Source: Bacteroidales bacterium (GTDB lineage: Bacteria; Bacteroidota; Bacteroidia; Bacteroidales; Tenuifilaceae). Taken from it: a stretch of 64,000 nt of DNA. The position numbers were made by a program, and so were the translations under genes. Under the pieces are notes generated by a model. The model did not search any database. It saw only the letters and a program-made list of their open reading frames with translations, and was not told where the DNA came from. Location: contig RPRQ01000011.1 in the NCBI GenBank assembly GCA_003818205.1, forward strand, positions 27,326-91,325. The letters run 5' to 3'. Shown here one piece after another: positions 43,498-52,601 of this stretch (the stretch's first letter is position 1; every line of letters begins with the position of its first letter).

Positions 43498-44824
43498 AAT
43501 TATTGAATGTTGATTGCCAAATGCTTTTTGTTTCAGGAGTAACTTTAAATTTATCATCAATCCTTTTTCCTACAACCCAAACAATCTCATCTTTTGACGT
43601 TAATACGTAAATTTGGTCTTTCTCAACCAACGAAATTTTCTGGTCAATTAAAAAATCGCTTACCTTTTTAAACTTATCCATTCCGAAGGGCATAAACCGA
43701 TCGCCGGGCTGCCAAGGTCGAAGTTTTAATGGGAAAGTTAGCTTATCGAAATCTAAAGCAGCAATAGAACTATCTCGTTGAATTGCAAAAGAATCAGAAT
43801 TCTCGAAAAGGTCAAATCTAAGATTAATGGGGTAATTCATCGATTTGCAGTCCTTATCAATCTGAACTATTGAATGGTCAGTTTCTTTCCTTTCAGTTAG
43901 AATTATAAACTCTCTATCGCGAAGCAATTGATGGGAAGATGAATAAAATATCTTGCCTGATTGACCATGAATGGATGCAACAACCTGCTCAAGCGTATCA
44001 TACGAAAACCCATAAGCACCAAGTTCCTCAAACAAAAAGAGTTTGCTATACTTCTCGTTCGACAATCCTTGAATATCAAAAAGAATGCGATTATTCTCCT
44101 GTTTGACAAGTTTTGCCTTTAGATTAGATAGATAATCTTCAACCAAACTCCATGATTCATGCACATGATTTGCTGTTTCAGCAATTGCTTTTTTGGCAGA
44201 AGGATTTAACTGCTCTAGCTCTGGGAGTACATTGTGTCTAATCCGATTCCGTGCATACTTTGTCGATAAATTGCTTGAATCATCACGATACGAAACAGCA
44301 TTCTGAACTGCATAGCGTGTTATATCATCTCTACTAGCAAAAAGCAACGGTCGAATAACTTTACCATTAATCATCTTTATCCCCGACAGACCTTTTAAGC
44401 CGGTTCCTCTTGTAAGGTTAAAGATTACCGTTTCGGCAACATCGTCACGATTATGGGCAATGGCTATTTTGGTGTAGCCAAAATCAACGCAAAGCCTATT
44501 AAAAAAATCATATCTAAGGTTTCGGGCAGCAACCTGAATGGAGAGTTTATGCTCTTCTGCATAGCTCTCTGTTTCAAACTTTATCCGATGAAGATTTATC
44601 CCATTTATCTCACATTCGTAGGCAACCAGCTGCTCGTCGCCATCGGACTCATCGCTCCTCAATGAGAAATTGCAATGCGCAACCGAAACTTTAAAGCCAG
44701 CCTTGCGGAAAAGGGTAAGCATAACCATGGAGTCAACCCCACCGCTAACTCCAAGTAAAATCTCATCGCTCGCTGAAACAAGATTATTACTTCGAATAAA
44801 ATCAACAAAATTACTCTGCATCAA
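43496..44824 (-). CDS. tilS: tRNA(Ile)-lysidine synthetase
   Basis: 442 residues. The PP-loop ATP-binding motif GVSGGVDSMV is near residue 26. Family motifs RDDVAETVIFNLTRGTGLKGLSG and RPLLFASRDDI follow, and the C-terminal domain contains LRPWQPGDRFMPFGM. It modifies C34 of tRNA-Ile(CAU) to lysidine, which is essential for AUA decoding. The gene overlaps the pabB-like gene by 14 nt. The stop TAA is partly provided by the repeat element. Confidence 0.95.
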   Translation of the reverse strand: MMQSNFVDFIRSNNLVSASDEILLGVSGGVDSMVMLTLFRKAGFKVSVAHCNFSLRSDESDGDEQLVAYECEINGINLHRIKFETESYAEEHKLSIQVAARNLRYDFFNRLCVDFGYTKIAIAHNRDDVAETVIFNLTRGTGLKGLSGIKMINGKVIRPLLFASRDDITRYAVQNAVSYRDDSSNLSTKYARNRIRHNVLPELEQLNPSAKKAIAETANHVHESWSLVEDYLSNLKAKLVKQENNRILFDIQGLSNEKYSKLFLFEELGAYGFSYDTLEQVVASIHGQSGKIFYSSSHQLLRDREFIILTERKETDHSIVQIDKDCKSMNYPINLRFDLFENSDSFAIQRDSSIAALDFDKLTFPLKLRPWQPGDRFMPFGMDKFKKVSDFLIDQKISLVEKDQIYVLTSKDEIVWVVGKRIDDKFKVTPETKSIWQSTFNN

Positions 44825-46139
44825 CTATCTCAGCCTTTAGGGTTGTAAGAATGGCTCTGGCTTTAAGCAAACACTCCTGATACTCCTTCTCGGGATCGGA
44901 GTTAATCGTAATTGCACCACCTACGCTAAACGAGAGGTATTTCTTTTCTTGATTGTAAAGAAGTGTTCGGATCACCACATTCATATCGAAATTATGATCA
45001 GGGGTAATGTAACCGATTGAACCAGAATACAATCCTCTTTTGGTTCTCTCGAAATGCTCAATCAGCTGCATTGCCCTAATCTTAGGTGCACCTGTCATTG
45101 AACCCATAGGGAATGTAGCCAGAAGGACATCAACAAAATCATGCTCTTTCTTTAGTTTACAAGATATTGTTGAAATCATTTGAAACAGCTGTCGGAATGG
45201 GTAAACACCACACAGCTCATCAACGTTAACCGATCCAACTTCAGCAATTTTCGATAAATCGTTGCGAACCAAATCGACAATCATAATATTCTCAGCACGT
45301 TCCTTGGGATCGTTTTTCAGGTGTTGTTTAATGCTCTCATCCTCCTCGGGGCAAATGCTACGAGCAATAGTTCCCTTAATGGGTTGACTAACAATTACAT
45401 TACCCTTCTTCTTCAAAAAACGCTCAGGGCTTGCCGAGATGATGTAATTATTCCCTTTTTTAAGAAATGTGGCGAAAGGGGTTGGTGAGTAGCGATTAAG
45501 CGCAATAAAGGTATCAGCTGGGCGTAAATCGGCATCATCGTTAAAAAACTCCTGACAGAAGTTCATCTCATAAATATCACCTCTCTGTATATGGCTCTTA
45601 ATTTCATTAACCGTATTTATATACTCTTCCTTGGAAAATCTTCTCTTAAAATGTTTAATACCGCTAATAAAATCCTTACTGTCGCCAACCCGATCGAGTG
45701 ATACAACAAGCGTATTTATCTCATCAACCGTTGTTGTATTCGGAAAATATTTAACGTTTAACTTATCCTCCTTGAAAACCATTACAACTTTGGGTTGAAA
45801 GAAGAAAAGATCGTTAAATTCAAGACCATCGATATTCTCAGACGTGAGCTCTTCAATCTCATTCTTAATATCATAACCAATGTATCCGAAAATCCAATCA
45901 TTTACATCTGAATACGTTTCTCTTAGGGTCGATAGTTTATTCTTGGTAGGTCTGCAAACGGTGAGAGCCGAAAGACCTGCAATAAAATCATAGCTGCTTC
46001 GAACAGATTGTTTATCCTTCTTCGATAAATAGCTATTACTTCTAAGAATAATTCCGCAATCTAACGATTCGATATAACGCGTTAAATGATCGGCAAAATC
46101 ATCAGGATATGCAAGGTCATATTTTAGGATTTCTCTCAT
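44811..46139 (-). CDS. pabB: Aminodeoxychorismate/anthranilate synthase component I
   Basis: 442 residues, a chorismate-binding enzyme. Conserved blocks include FCQEFFNDDAD, SASPERFLKKKG, the PIKGTIARS catalytic motif, DLVRNDLSKIAEVGSV and FPMGSMTGAPKIRAMQLIE. PabB is favoured over TrpE because it is isolated from trp genes, and folate needs are general; the choice is not certain. No glutamine amidotransferase partner is adjacent. It overlaps tilS by 14 nt. The promoter box lies only about 6 nt before its ATG. Confidence 0.85.
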   Translation of the reverse strand: MREILKYDLAYPDDFADHLTRYIESLDCGIILRSNSYLSKKDKQSVRSSYDFIAGLSALTVCRPTKNKLSTLRETYSDVNDWIFGYIGYDIKNEIEELTSENIDGLEFNDLFFFQPKVVMVFKEDKLNVKYFPNTTTVDEINTLVVSLDRVGDSKDFISGIKHFKRRFSKEEYINTVNEIKSHIQRGDIYEMNFCQEFFNDDADLRPADTFIALNRYSPTPFATFLKKGNNYIISASPERFLKKKGNVIVSQPIKGTIARSICPEEDESIKQHLKNDPKERAENIMIVDLVRNDLSKIAEVGSVNVDELCGVYPFRQLFQMISTISCKLKKEHDFVDVLLATFPMGSMTGAPKIRAMQLIEHFERTKRGLYSGSIGYITPDHNFDMNVVIRTLLYNQEKKYLSFSVGGAITINSDPEKEYQECLLKARAILTTLKAEIVDAE

Positions 46140-46144
46140 ATGTA

Positions 46145-46173
46145 CAAATGTAATACTTTGAGAGTAAAATCAA
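46145..46173 (-). promoter_or_regulatory. Promoter of pabB-tilS
   Basis: On the minus strand, TTG (46173-46171), an 18-nt spacer and TACATTTG (46152-46145) match the Bacteroidota consensus exactly. Transcription would start near 46140, at or next to the pabB ATG at 46139. Confidence 0.65.
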
Positions 46174-46180
46174 TATAAAA

Positions 46181-46215
46181 AGAACAAAAAAGCCGTAATT
46201 TTTAACTACGGCTTT
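46181..46215 (-). terminator. Terminator of the peroxiredoxin gene
   Basis: AAAGCCGTA/TACGGCTTT, 9-bp stem and 9-nt loop, followed on the minus strand by TTTTTTGTTCTTTTT. Starts 17 nt after the peroxiredoxin stop and lies next to the pabB promoter. Confidence 0.8.
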
Positions 46216-46232
46216 AATCTATAAATCTAGGA

Positions 46233-46868
46233 CTATTTCTTCTCCGACAAGAACTTCGAAACGCCTTCCTGGGTTGGTTTCATAGCCTTTTCTCCCTTCT
46301 TCCAGTTGGCAGGGCAAACCTCTCCATTCTGCTCGAAGAACTGCAAAGCATCTACAATTCTCAACGCCTCTTCAACGCTACGACCTAGTGGCATATCATT
46401 TACCAGCTGATGACGTACAATGCCATGCTTATCGATAATAAATAGGCCTCGATATGACTGAGGTGTACCTTGGAATGATACCTCTCCATTCTCAGCATAC
46501 TCGTAGCTACCAGCGAGAACGTCGTAATTCTCCGAGACTGTTTTGGCAAGATCGGATACCAAGGGATAGGTAACCCCCTTAATACCTCCCTCACTCAGAG
46601 GTGTTTGTAACCATTTCCAATGCGAAAACTCCGAATCAACCGAACATGCAACAATTGCTGTATCACGTTTTGAGAATTCGCCCAATTGATCCTGAAAAGC
46701 AAGTAGTTCGGTTGGACAAACGAAGGTAAAGTCGGCGGGGTAAAAGAAGAAGAGAACATACTTCTTATTAAGGTACTGATCGAGAGAAAAATTCTCAACT
46801 ATTTCATTCCCGTTTAATACTGCTTTTGATTTAAACTTTGGAGCATTTTTTCCTACTAATACTGCCAT
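46233..46868 (-). CDS. 2-Cys peroxiredoxin, Prx1/AhpC type
   Basis: 211 residues. The peroxidatic Cys is in PADFTFVCPTEL and the resolving Cys in GEVCPANW. The GTPQSYRGLFIIDKHG region and a YF-less C-terminal tail complete the typical 2-Cys type. It reduces H2O2 and organic peroxides using thioredoxin or AhpF; no reductase gene is adjacent. Single gene with its own terminator. Confidence 0.94.
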   Translation of the reverse strand: MAVLVGKNAPKFKSKAVLNGNEIVENFSLDQYLNKKYVLFFFYPADFTFVCPTELLAFQDQLGEFSKRDTAIVACSVDSEFSHWKWLQTPLSEGGIKGVTYPLVSDLAKTVSENYDVLAGSYEYAENGEVSFQGTPQSYRGLFIIDKHGIVRHQLVNDMPLGRSVEEALRIVDALQFFEQNGEVCPANWKKGEKAMKPTQEGVSKFLSEKK

Positions 46869-46983
46869 AATGATTATTTTTTAATATTTTATTACACGTT
46901 AACAGCTAATCATTACTGTTTGTTCAAATGGAATTACCCACCACCGAGAAACGCTAACCTTCTATTATTCATGGTTTGGAAAG

Positions 46984-47330
46984 ATAGAAAATCATTATTA
47001 ACCGAGAAAAAACCAAATTTCAATAGATCGCAGCGATGCTGCTTCTAGATGAAATATAATATCATCTATTCTACAAATAGTTCGCAGCGATGCTGCTTTT
47101 TTAAAGTCGCGTAGCGACGACCTATTTGTAGTGTTTTTATTAACCCGCCTTATTGACTTAGAGATCCAGCAGTTGCCAGGCAACGAAGTCAATAATTCGG
47201 GTAAACCCGAAAATCAAGCCCTGTTAGGCCTGCCTGCCGGTAGGCAGGGGCGACCTATACATTGAATGTAGTAATATCAAGTATTTCATGAATTACATAA
47301 TAATTTAGTCGGTCAGTAGTGATAGAAAAT
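46984..47330. mobile_element. MITE-like element, family 1, copy D, with 9-bp target duplication
   Basis: The element is 46993-47321 (329 bp), flanked by ATAGAAAAT on both sides (46984-46992 and 47322-47330). Ends are CATTATTAACCGAG and, inward from the right, CACTACTGACCGAC. It has both GCAGCGATGCTGC palindromes and GTCGCGTAGCGAC, plus an insertion near 47145-47250 that contains a GCCTGCC palindrome (47228-47248). The rest of the gap to 47495 holds no gene. Confidence 0.88.
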
Positions 47331-47495
47331 CATTAAAAATTTAACCCATCACAGCAAACTTCATGATTATCTTCTGTAATGGGTTAATTCCTTTTAAAGT
47401 TAACGCCCAATTAGTCGCACTAAGGATTTCGCGCTTCTCTGCGCTCTCAGCGTCTCCGTGGTGATTGGTTTTGTTCAAGCGTACAGCTGAATCCC

Positions 47496-49424
47496 TTATT
47501 CGAAGGGTACAATTTGAGGTTTGTTAGGTCTAAAATTTTCAAATCTAGTTCTTTGCTGACCAGTTACTAACCAGTAGGCAACATCAGCATTAGACGGAAG
47601 TTTAGGGTAATACCCCAAACGAATACTTATTGCATTAAATACTAAGTTCTCATTTCGAATCCTTACCCCAAGTCCAAAACCCGAGAACGATTGATTGCCA
47701 ACAATATAGTCCTGCGATGATCCAATAACCCCAAAATCGGCAAACCCATAAAAGGCAAAGCGAAAACCATAAAGGTATAATGGGCTAAAAGCAACCGTTT
47801 CGAGGTTAGCAACTAACCTTGACGTGCCATTCATGTCTTTACTATTCAACCCACGGATTCCATTTCCATCATCGAGGAAAATCAGCTCCCCCTCGCCATA
47901 AAATCGGCTTACTCCGCGTGTATAATCAACCTTGACGAACTGTCTCAACTCAATATTTCGGAAACTAAAAAGATTCGAAAAGTAGGTTGTCCTCAGGTTT
48001 GCAGTTACCTGCTGAATCTGGTTAAGCGCTGCAATAAAGCCCCCCATACGTGCCGATGAGAAAATATAGCCGTATGGCGACAATTCTGCCGCAGAAAACT
48101 CAGTCCCTACATAGTATCTATTCTCATACTCTCCTTTTTCGACGCCCGTTGTAAAGTGTACCCGATAGCCAGTGGGTATATCCTCCGTAGATCCCAACGA
48201 GTAGATCAGATTCGCCCTAAACAAGTCTTGCTTCGTTAAGCTTAACCCTACAAGGTAGTACTCCTTGTTATGAAAAAGATAATTTCTCGACCCCGAAACG
48301 ATTGGACGATCGCTAAAATATTTGCTAATGTACCTAACGGCCAGAACCATTTTATGTGGAGCTTTTGAAATATCTAAACGGCTAACCCTAAATGAACGAC
48401 CAAGCCAGTAATCGTATTGCTTGTAGCACACCTGACCCGTTGAATCAAAACTCTTAAAGCTATAGGGTTCACAGCTATTGATTAACCCTGCGCCTCCACC
48501 ATAGTGCGCTTTCGAAGCATAAAAATCTCTTTCGAAATCTACGGATGTCGTTCTATGGCCCTGCCCTGTACGGAACCAAGTATCAATATCAACAAACGTT
48601 CCACCAAGGTTTGTAATAACTAGCTCCCCTTTCCTCCCCCACCGATTAGGTATTTGGGTATTGTTATAAATTGTACCATTCAACCAAATACCAAGCCCAC
48701 CTAGATTCTTATCGTAAATTTGATATTGACTTGAGTATCTGCTATTCAACTTCATACCAACCCCAATTGACCATGCGTCTTTGGTTATTACTTTAATATT
48801 AACCAGAGAAGTATCATCAGCATTCTCCACAACGATATTCGCATCCTCTATAAAATCCTTACTACGTAGGAGTTGCTCCGACTCAGCTAGATCAACCGGA
48901 TTTAGTAAATCACCTTCTTTAAATAGCAGGTTATTTTTGATTAGAAATTTTGCAGTTTTTACATGTAATCTATTCGCAGAACTCTCAAGCCACGATGTTG
49001 AGGTTATTGTTGAATCATAAACCGATTGACCAAAAGCATTAAGCCCAATAAACTCAATGCTACTAATCTTTTTACTTGAAAAACCCATAAACTTATCAGT
49101 GGCATTGACTTTTGAGTAAATCCGACCTGCTGCCTCTAGGTTTTGCTTGCGAAAGAATAGCCCATAAATCTTACGAGTAACATAATTCTTTTCAGCATTA
49201 CGCTGTATATTTACATAAATGCTATCTTTCTTATTAAGAAGATTTCGCTTTTTAATTGTATCGTACTCAAATGAACTATTAATAAAAGGGGTTCGGAGAA
49301 AATATTTCGTAGTACTGACCGAATCGGGGTTTGCCATAAGGGTACTGCAATGAAAAATAGCCATCTTCAGGAGTAAGAAGATGGCTAGCAGCCTATATGA
49401 GTTTGATATGTTTCGATAATTCAT
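47496..49424 (-). CDS. BamA/TamA-family outer-membrane protein
   Basis: 642 residues. A signal sequence (residues 1-31) is followed by POTRA-like segments, with a clear one in GDLLNPVDLAESEQLLRSKDFIEDANIVV. The C-terminal half is an amphipathic beta barrel (many alternating aromatic strands, IRLGYYP near the end). Members insert or export outer-membrane proteins; with about 2 POTRA domains this is not the main BamA. It lies 32 nt downstream of the SiaB gene and is probably cotranscribed. Confidence 0.85.
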   Translation of the reverse strand: MNYRNISNSYRLLAIFLLLKMAIFHCSTLMANPDSVSTTKYFLRTPFINSSFEYDTIKKRNLLNKKDSIYVNIQRNAEKNYVTRKIYGLFFRKQNLEAAGRIYSKVNATDKFMGFSSKKISSIEFIGLNAFGQSVYDSTITSTSWLESSANRLHVKTAKFLIKNNLLFKEGDLLNPVDLAESEQLLRSKDFIEDANIVVENADDTSLVNIKVITKDAWSIGVGMKLNSRYSSQYQIYDKNLGGLGIWLNGTIYNNTQIPNRWGRKGELVITNLGGTFVDIDTWFRTGQGHRTTSVDFERDFYASKAHYGGGAGLINSCEPYSFKSFDSTGQVCYKQYDYWLGRSFRVSRLDISKAPHKMVLAVRYISKYFSDRPIVSGSRNYLFHNKEYYLVGLSLTKQDLFRANLIYSLGSTEDIPTGYRVHFTTGVEKGEYENRYYVGTEFSAAELSPYGYIFSSARMGGFIAALNQIQQVTANLRTTYFSNLFSFRNIELRQFVKVDYTRGVSRFYGEGELIFLDDGNGIRGLNSKDMNGTSRLVANLETVAFSPLYLYGFRFAFYGFADFGVIGSSQDYIVGNQSFSGFGLGVRIRNENLVFNAISIRLGYYPKLPSNADVAYWLVTGQQRTRFENFRPNKPQIVPFE

Positions 49425-49456
49425 TGCACCATTTAACCTATGCTGTAAATAAAGAG

Positions 49457-50035
49457 TTAAATAGTTTCTTTAGCAAATTTTTTTGAGTTAATTTCGACTT
49501 TAAGAATGAAAAAGAAGTTATCCTCATCGAGGGGCAAGAACTGATAGTTCAGCGTTTCCCCTGTTTTTCGGGCAATATCGATTAAACCTAAACCTGCTCC
49601 GCCTTTAGTGGATAGGCTTCCTTCTTTAATTTGGCGCTTATACATCTCTTTTAGTTCCTGAGCCGATGCATTATTTACAGAAATCAAGGCCTTTTCAAGG
49701 TGATCTTTATGATTTTTAGCAACCTTATTAGAGGTAATAACATAATATATATCATGCTTTTTACCAATGATAAACAACCCGTTACCAATGTTTCGCTCCT
49801 TAATCTCATCGGAATGCTTATTCATATTCTGCAACGTCTCAACCATAACATGATAGACCTTACGCTGCACCGAACGCTCTTCGCTGTTCTTCTCCATATC
49901 AGATTCGGCCATCGATGTAAACATCTTGGTGATTTCGTGGCTAAATTCACCCAAATAAACCAATGAAAATCCATTGTCGATCATTTCGTCGTATATGTTT
50001 GAGATCGACTTAATAAAGTTAAATGACAGGTTCAT
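49457..50035 (-). CDS. SiaB-family (DUF6272) GHKL protein kinase
   Basis: 192 residues. The N-box-like VETLQNMNKHS and G-box GGAGLGLIDIARKTG are those of DUF6272, the SiaB family of GHKL kinases. In Pseudomonas, SiaB phosphorylates a STAS-domain partner (SiaC) in a diguanylate cyclase switch. No SiaC-like or phosphatase gene is next to it, so the partner here is not known. Confidence 0.85.
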   Translation of the reverse strand: MNLSFNFIKSISNIYDEMIDNGFSLVYLGEFSHEITKMFTSMAESDMEKNSEERSVQRKVYHVMVETLQNMNKHSDEIKERNIGNGLFIIGKKHDIYYVITSNKVAKNHKDHLEKALISVNNASAQELKEMYKRQIKEGSLSTKGGAGLGLIDIARKTGETLNYQFLPLDEDNFFFILKVEINSKKFAKETI

Positions 50036-50153
50036 GCCGCTAGGAGTTTAGTTTATTGTAATTAACTTTTTGAGCACCTGGTTAAAGATAAATAATGATT
50101 AAAGAGTTTCCAAAAGATTTGCTAAAAATAAAAGGTTGTAGGTAAAGCGATTA

Positions 50154-50183
50154 AAAAAAGGGCAGATATTTTCAGCCCCTTTG
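50154..50183 (-). terminator. Terminator of the M49 peptidase gene
   Basis: AAAGGGC and GCCCCTTT pair with one bulge, and a run of seven T follows on the minus strand. It starts 4 nt after the peptidase stop. Confidence 0.65.
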
Positions 50184-50186
50184 ATA

Positions 50187-51821
50187 CTATAACCCAAGTT
50201 GTTTAAGTCCTTGACTATACCTCAAGTCTTTGGGGATATTGGCATTGGTAACCCTTTCCAGATCGAGTTTAAGCTCTTCACGGATAAACCCCTTCTCCTC
50301 AAAAACCTTTACAACACCAGCGTAATCACCATTCCCTTGAAGCGTTAGAATACTATTTGCTAGGCCATTCATTGCTTCGGTCATTTTATCGAAGTCAACC
50401 TTATAGGTGCCATCAACTGGGTTACGGGTGAATGCCCCATTCTCCTGAAAGTAGTAGAAGCATACCATATTGGCTTTCCCATGCGATGATGCAGCCCCGA
50501 ATCGAACCGATCGGAAAATACCTGCCATAAAGGTTACGTAATTATCCATCAAATCCTTGTTGGTTAATTCGCCCATTTCGGTAAGTTTCTTCACCATAAA
50601 TAAACCTAAAATATCTGCTTTCCCCTCCTCTAAACCGCTATACTTCTCTTTCAGAGCTTCTCTAACGCTCCCTTTTTCATTGATGAGGTTTTTAATCCCA
50701 AGCCCATGGGCAACCTCATGGAACATAACATTTTCGAAGAAAGCATCAAATTTAATATGTTTACGCTGCGATGAATCGATTAGAATATTTCCTATTGGTG
50801 AGAGAATTTTATCAAACTTATATTGCATTGCATTTTTAAGCTGAAGTTTACGACTCCCCTTCTCGATATGCACCTTTGGGTCATTAGGAAGGTTGATTGC
50901 AATCGTCTTACTACCTGCGTTACAATCGCCAGAGTAGAATACAACATCGTAAACGCCTAAATCGGAATCGGAACCAGGCATCTCCATTTTGTACTTTGTA
51001 TCGACCGGTAAGCTATTCTGAAGATCTGGCAATAGTTTAGCAAAACGAGCAAGTTTTTGACTCCATTCCATGTCCTTAATAAGAATAAACGATTCGAAGG
51101 CTGCTTTGTAGTTATAAAGCGCATCTTCATAGTTTTCAATCGGACCAACAACAAAATCAATGCTATTGGTCTTCATATCCATCCAGGCTAAATCGCTCTG
51201 TAAATATTCATCGGTTAAAAGCGCATCAGCCCTTAAATTCAGATAATTCTTTAACCCTTCATCCTCTGCTATCTCTGAAGCTTTCTTTAGTAGGGCTGCT
51301 GCTTTTTCAATATCGTCTTTGTATGCAACGTGATAGGGTATAGACTCCAATTTGCCCTCTGCATTTCGCTTAACTATGGTATAAAGGCTATTTTTATTGG
51401 CTGAGCTGAATGAGTCGAACTCCTCTTTGGTCATATCGATCGGATAAAAATTTGCACCGAACGGTTTTGCCCCAACGCCTTCAACAAAAGGTTCATTACC
51501 GTTTAGCCTATCCCATGGACCATAGTTTATTAATACAAATTCACGAGTTGCATCATCGGTAATGCTATTCAATAATTTGGTCTTATCACCGTACGCTTGC
51601 TCCCAGTATAGGTTGTCCATTATTTGGGCCACTTCAAAAAGAAGAGGTAGAATCTGCTTCTCTTTATCGGTCAGATGGCTAATATTTGAAGTGAGATCTA
51701 CCTTAACATACTCATCAACTTTTTTCTGCATTTCGCTAACATTTTCTTGTTTTTGCTTAGTTCCGCAAGACCAAACTAGAAACACTAGGAATAGGCTTGG
51801 CAAAAAGTATATCTTTCTCAT
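50187..51821 (-). CDS. M49-like (dipeptidyl-peptidase III) zinc peptidase, lipoprotein
   Basis: 544 residues with a lipoprotein signal (lipobox VWSC, Cys19). The zinc site is HEVAH in FHEVAHGLG, with the third ligand in LEEGKADILGL (EExxAD pattern of M49). HExxH rather than the eukaryotic HExxGH spacing is found in some bacterial members. It would remove dipeptides from peptide N-termini at the cell envelope. Ends with an intrinsic terminator. Single gene. Confidence 0.85.
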   Translation of the reverse strand: MRKIYFLPSLFLVFLVWSCGTKQKQENVSEMQKKVDEYVKVDLTSNISHLTDKEKQILPLLFEVAQIMDNLYWEQAYGDKTKLLNSITDDATREFVLINYGPWDRLNGNEPFVEGVGAKPFGANFYPIDMTKEEFDSFSSANKNSLYTIVKRNAEGKLESIPYHVAYKDDIEKAAALLKKASEIAEDEGLKNYLNLRADALLTDEYLQSDLAWMDMKTNSIDFVVGPIENYEDALYNYKAAFESFILIKDMEWSQKLARFAKLLPDLQNSLPVDTKYKMEMPGSDSDLGVYDVVFYSGDCNAGSKTIAINLPNDPKVHIEKGSRKLQLKNAMQYKFDKILSPIGNILIDSSQRKHIKFDAFFENVMFHEVAHGLGIKNLINEKGSVREALKEKYSGLEEGKADILGLFMVKKLTEMGELTNKDLMDNYVTFMAGIFRSVRFGAASSHGKANMVCFYYFQENGAFTRNPVDGTYKVDFDKMTEAMNGLANSILTLQGNGDYAGVVKVFEEKGFIREELKLDLERVTNANIPKDLRYSQGLKQLGL

Positions 51822-51849
51822 AATATAACGATTAAATTAATACTAGTAG

Positions 51850-52551
51850 CTATTCAAGTACATCATCGGAATTAAACTTGAAGCCCAAACGTTTACCAGT
51901 TTGAAGCTTTGAGTTCTCAATTTTTGTATTCATCTGATTTACTGAGGCGATTTTAACAACATCGTAAGGTGGAACCAAAAGGTCAAATTCCAGAGTATAT
52001 AGAATTGATGACTGAATTATATTCACCAACGATTCTTTATCGATGGTTGCTGAACCGAAGTTATTGTACAGAAAACCCATCTGACGCTTCCCCTCAACAA
52101 AGTAGTGGTAATCCTTATTGATGAAAACCCGCCCAATAAGGTAGCCCAAATCGTCCAAACGATTATACTTGAACGAATCCCTAAGGAAGTTATAGATATT
52201 GATTATCCCGCAATACGAAGCGTTTTTGCTATCTTTCACATACGACAGCTTCCAAATATTGTGATCGCGGTCGAATTGGAAAACATTGGAGTGCATACTA
52301 AAAATCAATATATCCCCAGCCACCCTAATTTCAGCTTCAAATTTACCCCTATCATGGTATTCCATCTTCACCCGTTTATCAACCCCTTTAAAGGCAGAGT
52401 TATAGTCCGAAGCCATTTCGTGTAGTACTTCTTTAATCAGGTTAAACGTTGCATAGGTATTATCATACACTAGCTGCTTCATTCCTGATTTTTCCGAAAG
52501 ATTATTCAGTATAAGTTGTCTTGTTTCTTGCTGTTTTGGTTCCATAGCCAA
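51850..52551 (-). CDS. Conserved-looking hypothetical protein
   Basis: 233 residues, no signal peptide and no membrane segment. I do not recognise a domain. It is mixed alpha/beta with a central DILIFSMHSNVFQFDRDHNIW segment and a basic C-terminus (TGKRLGFKFNSDD). It begins 50 nt after the proS stop on the same strand and ends 28 nt before the M49 peptidase gene, so it may be cotranscribed with either. Confidence 0.7.
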   Translation of the reverse strand: MAMEPKQQETRQLILNNLSEKSGMKQLVYDNTYATFNLIKEVLHEMASDYNSAFKGVDKRVKMEYHDRGKFEAEIRVAGDILIFSMHSNVFQFDRDHNIWKLSYVKDSKNASYCGIINIYNFLRDSFKYNRLDDLGYLIGRVFINKDYHYFVEGKRQMGFLYNNFGSATIDKESLVNIIQSSILYTLEFDLLVPPYDVVKIASVNQMNTKIENSKLQTGKRLGFKFNSDDVLE

Positions 52552-52601
52552 AAGTATTGATGAAAAATCTACAATTTAATATTTTTTTACAATTTCAACG
52601 C

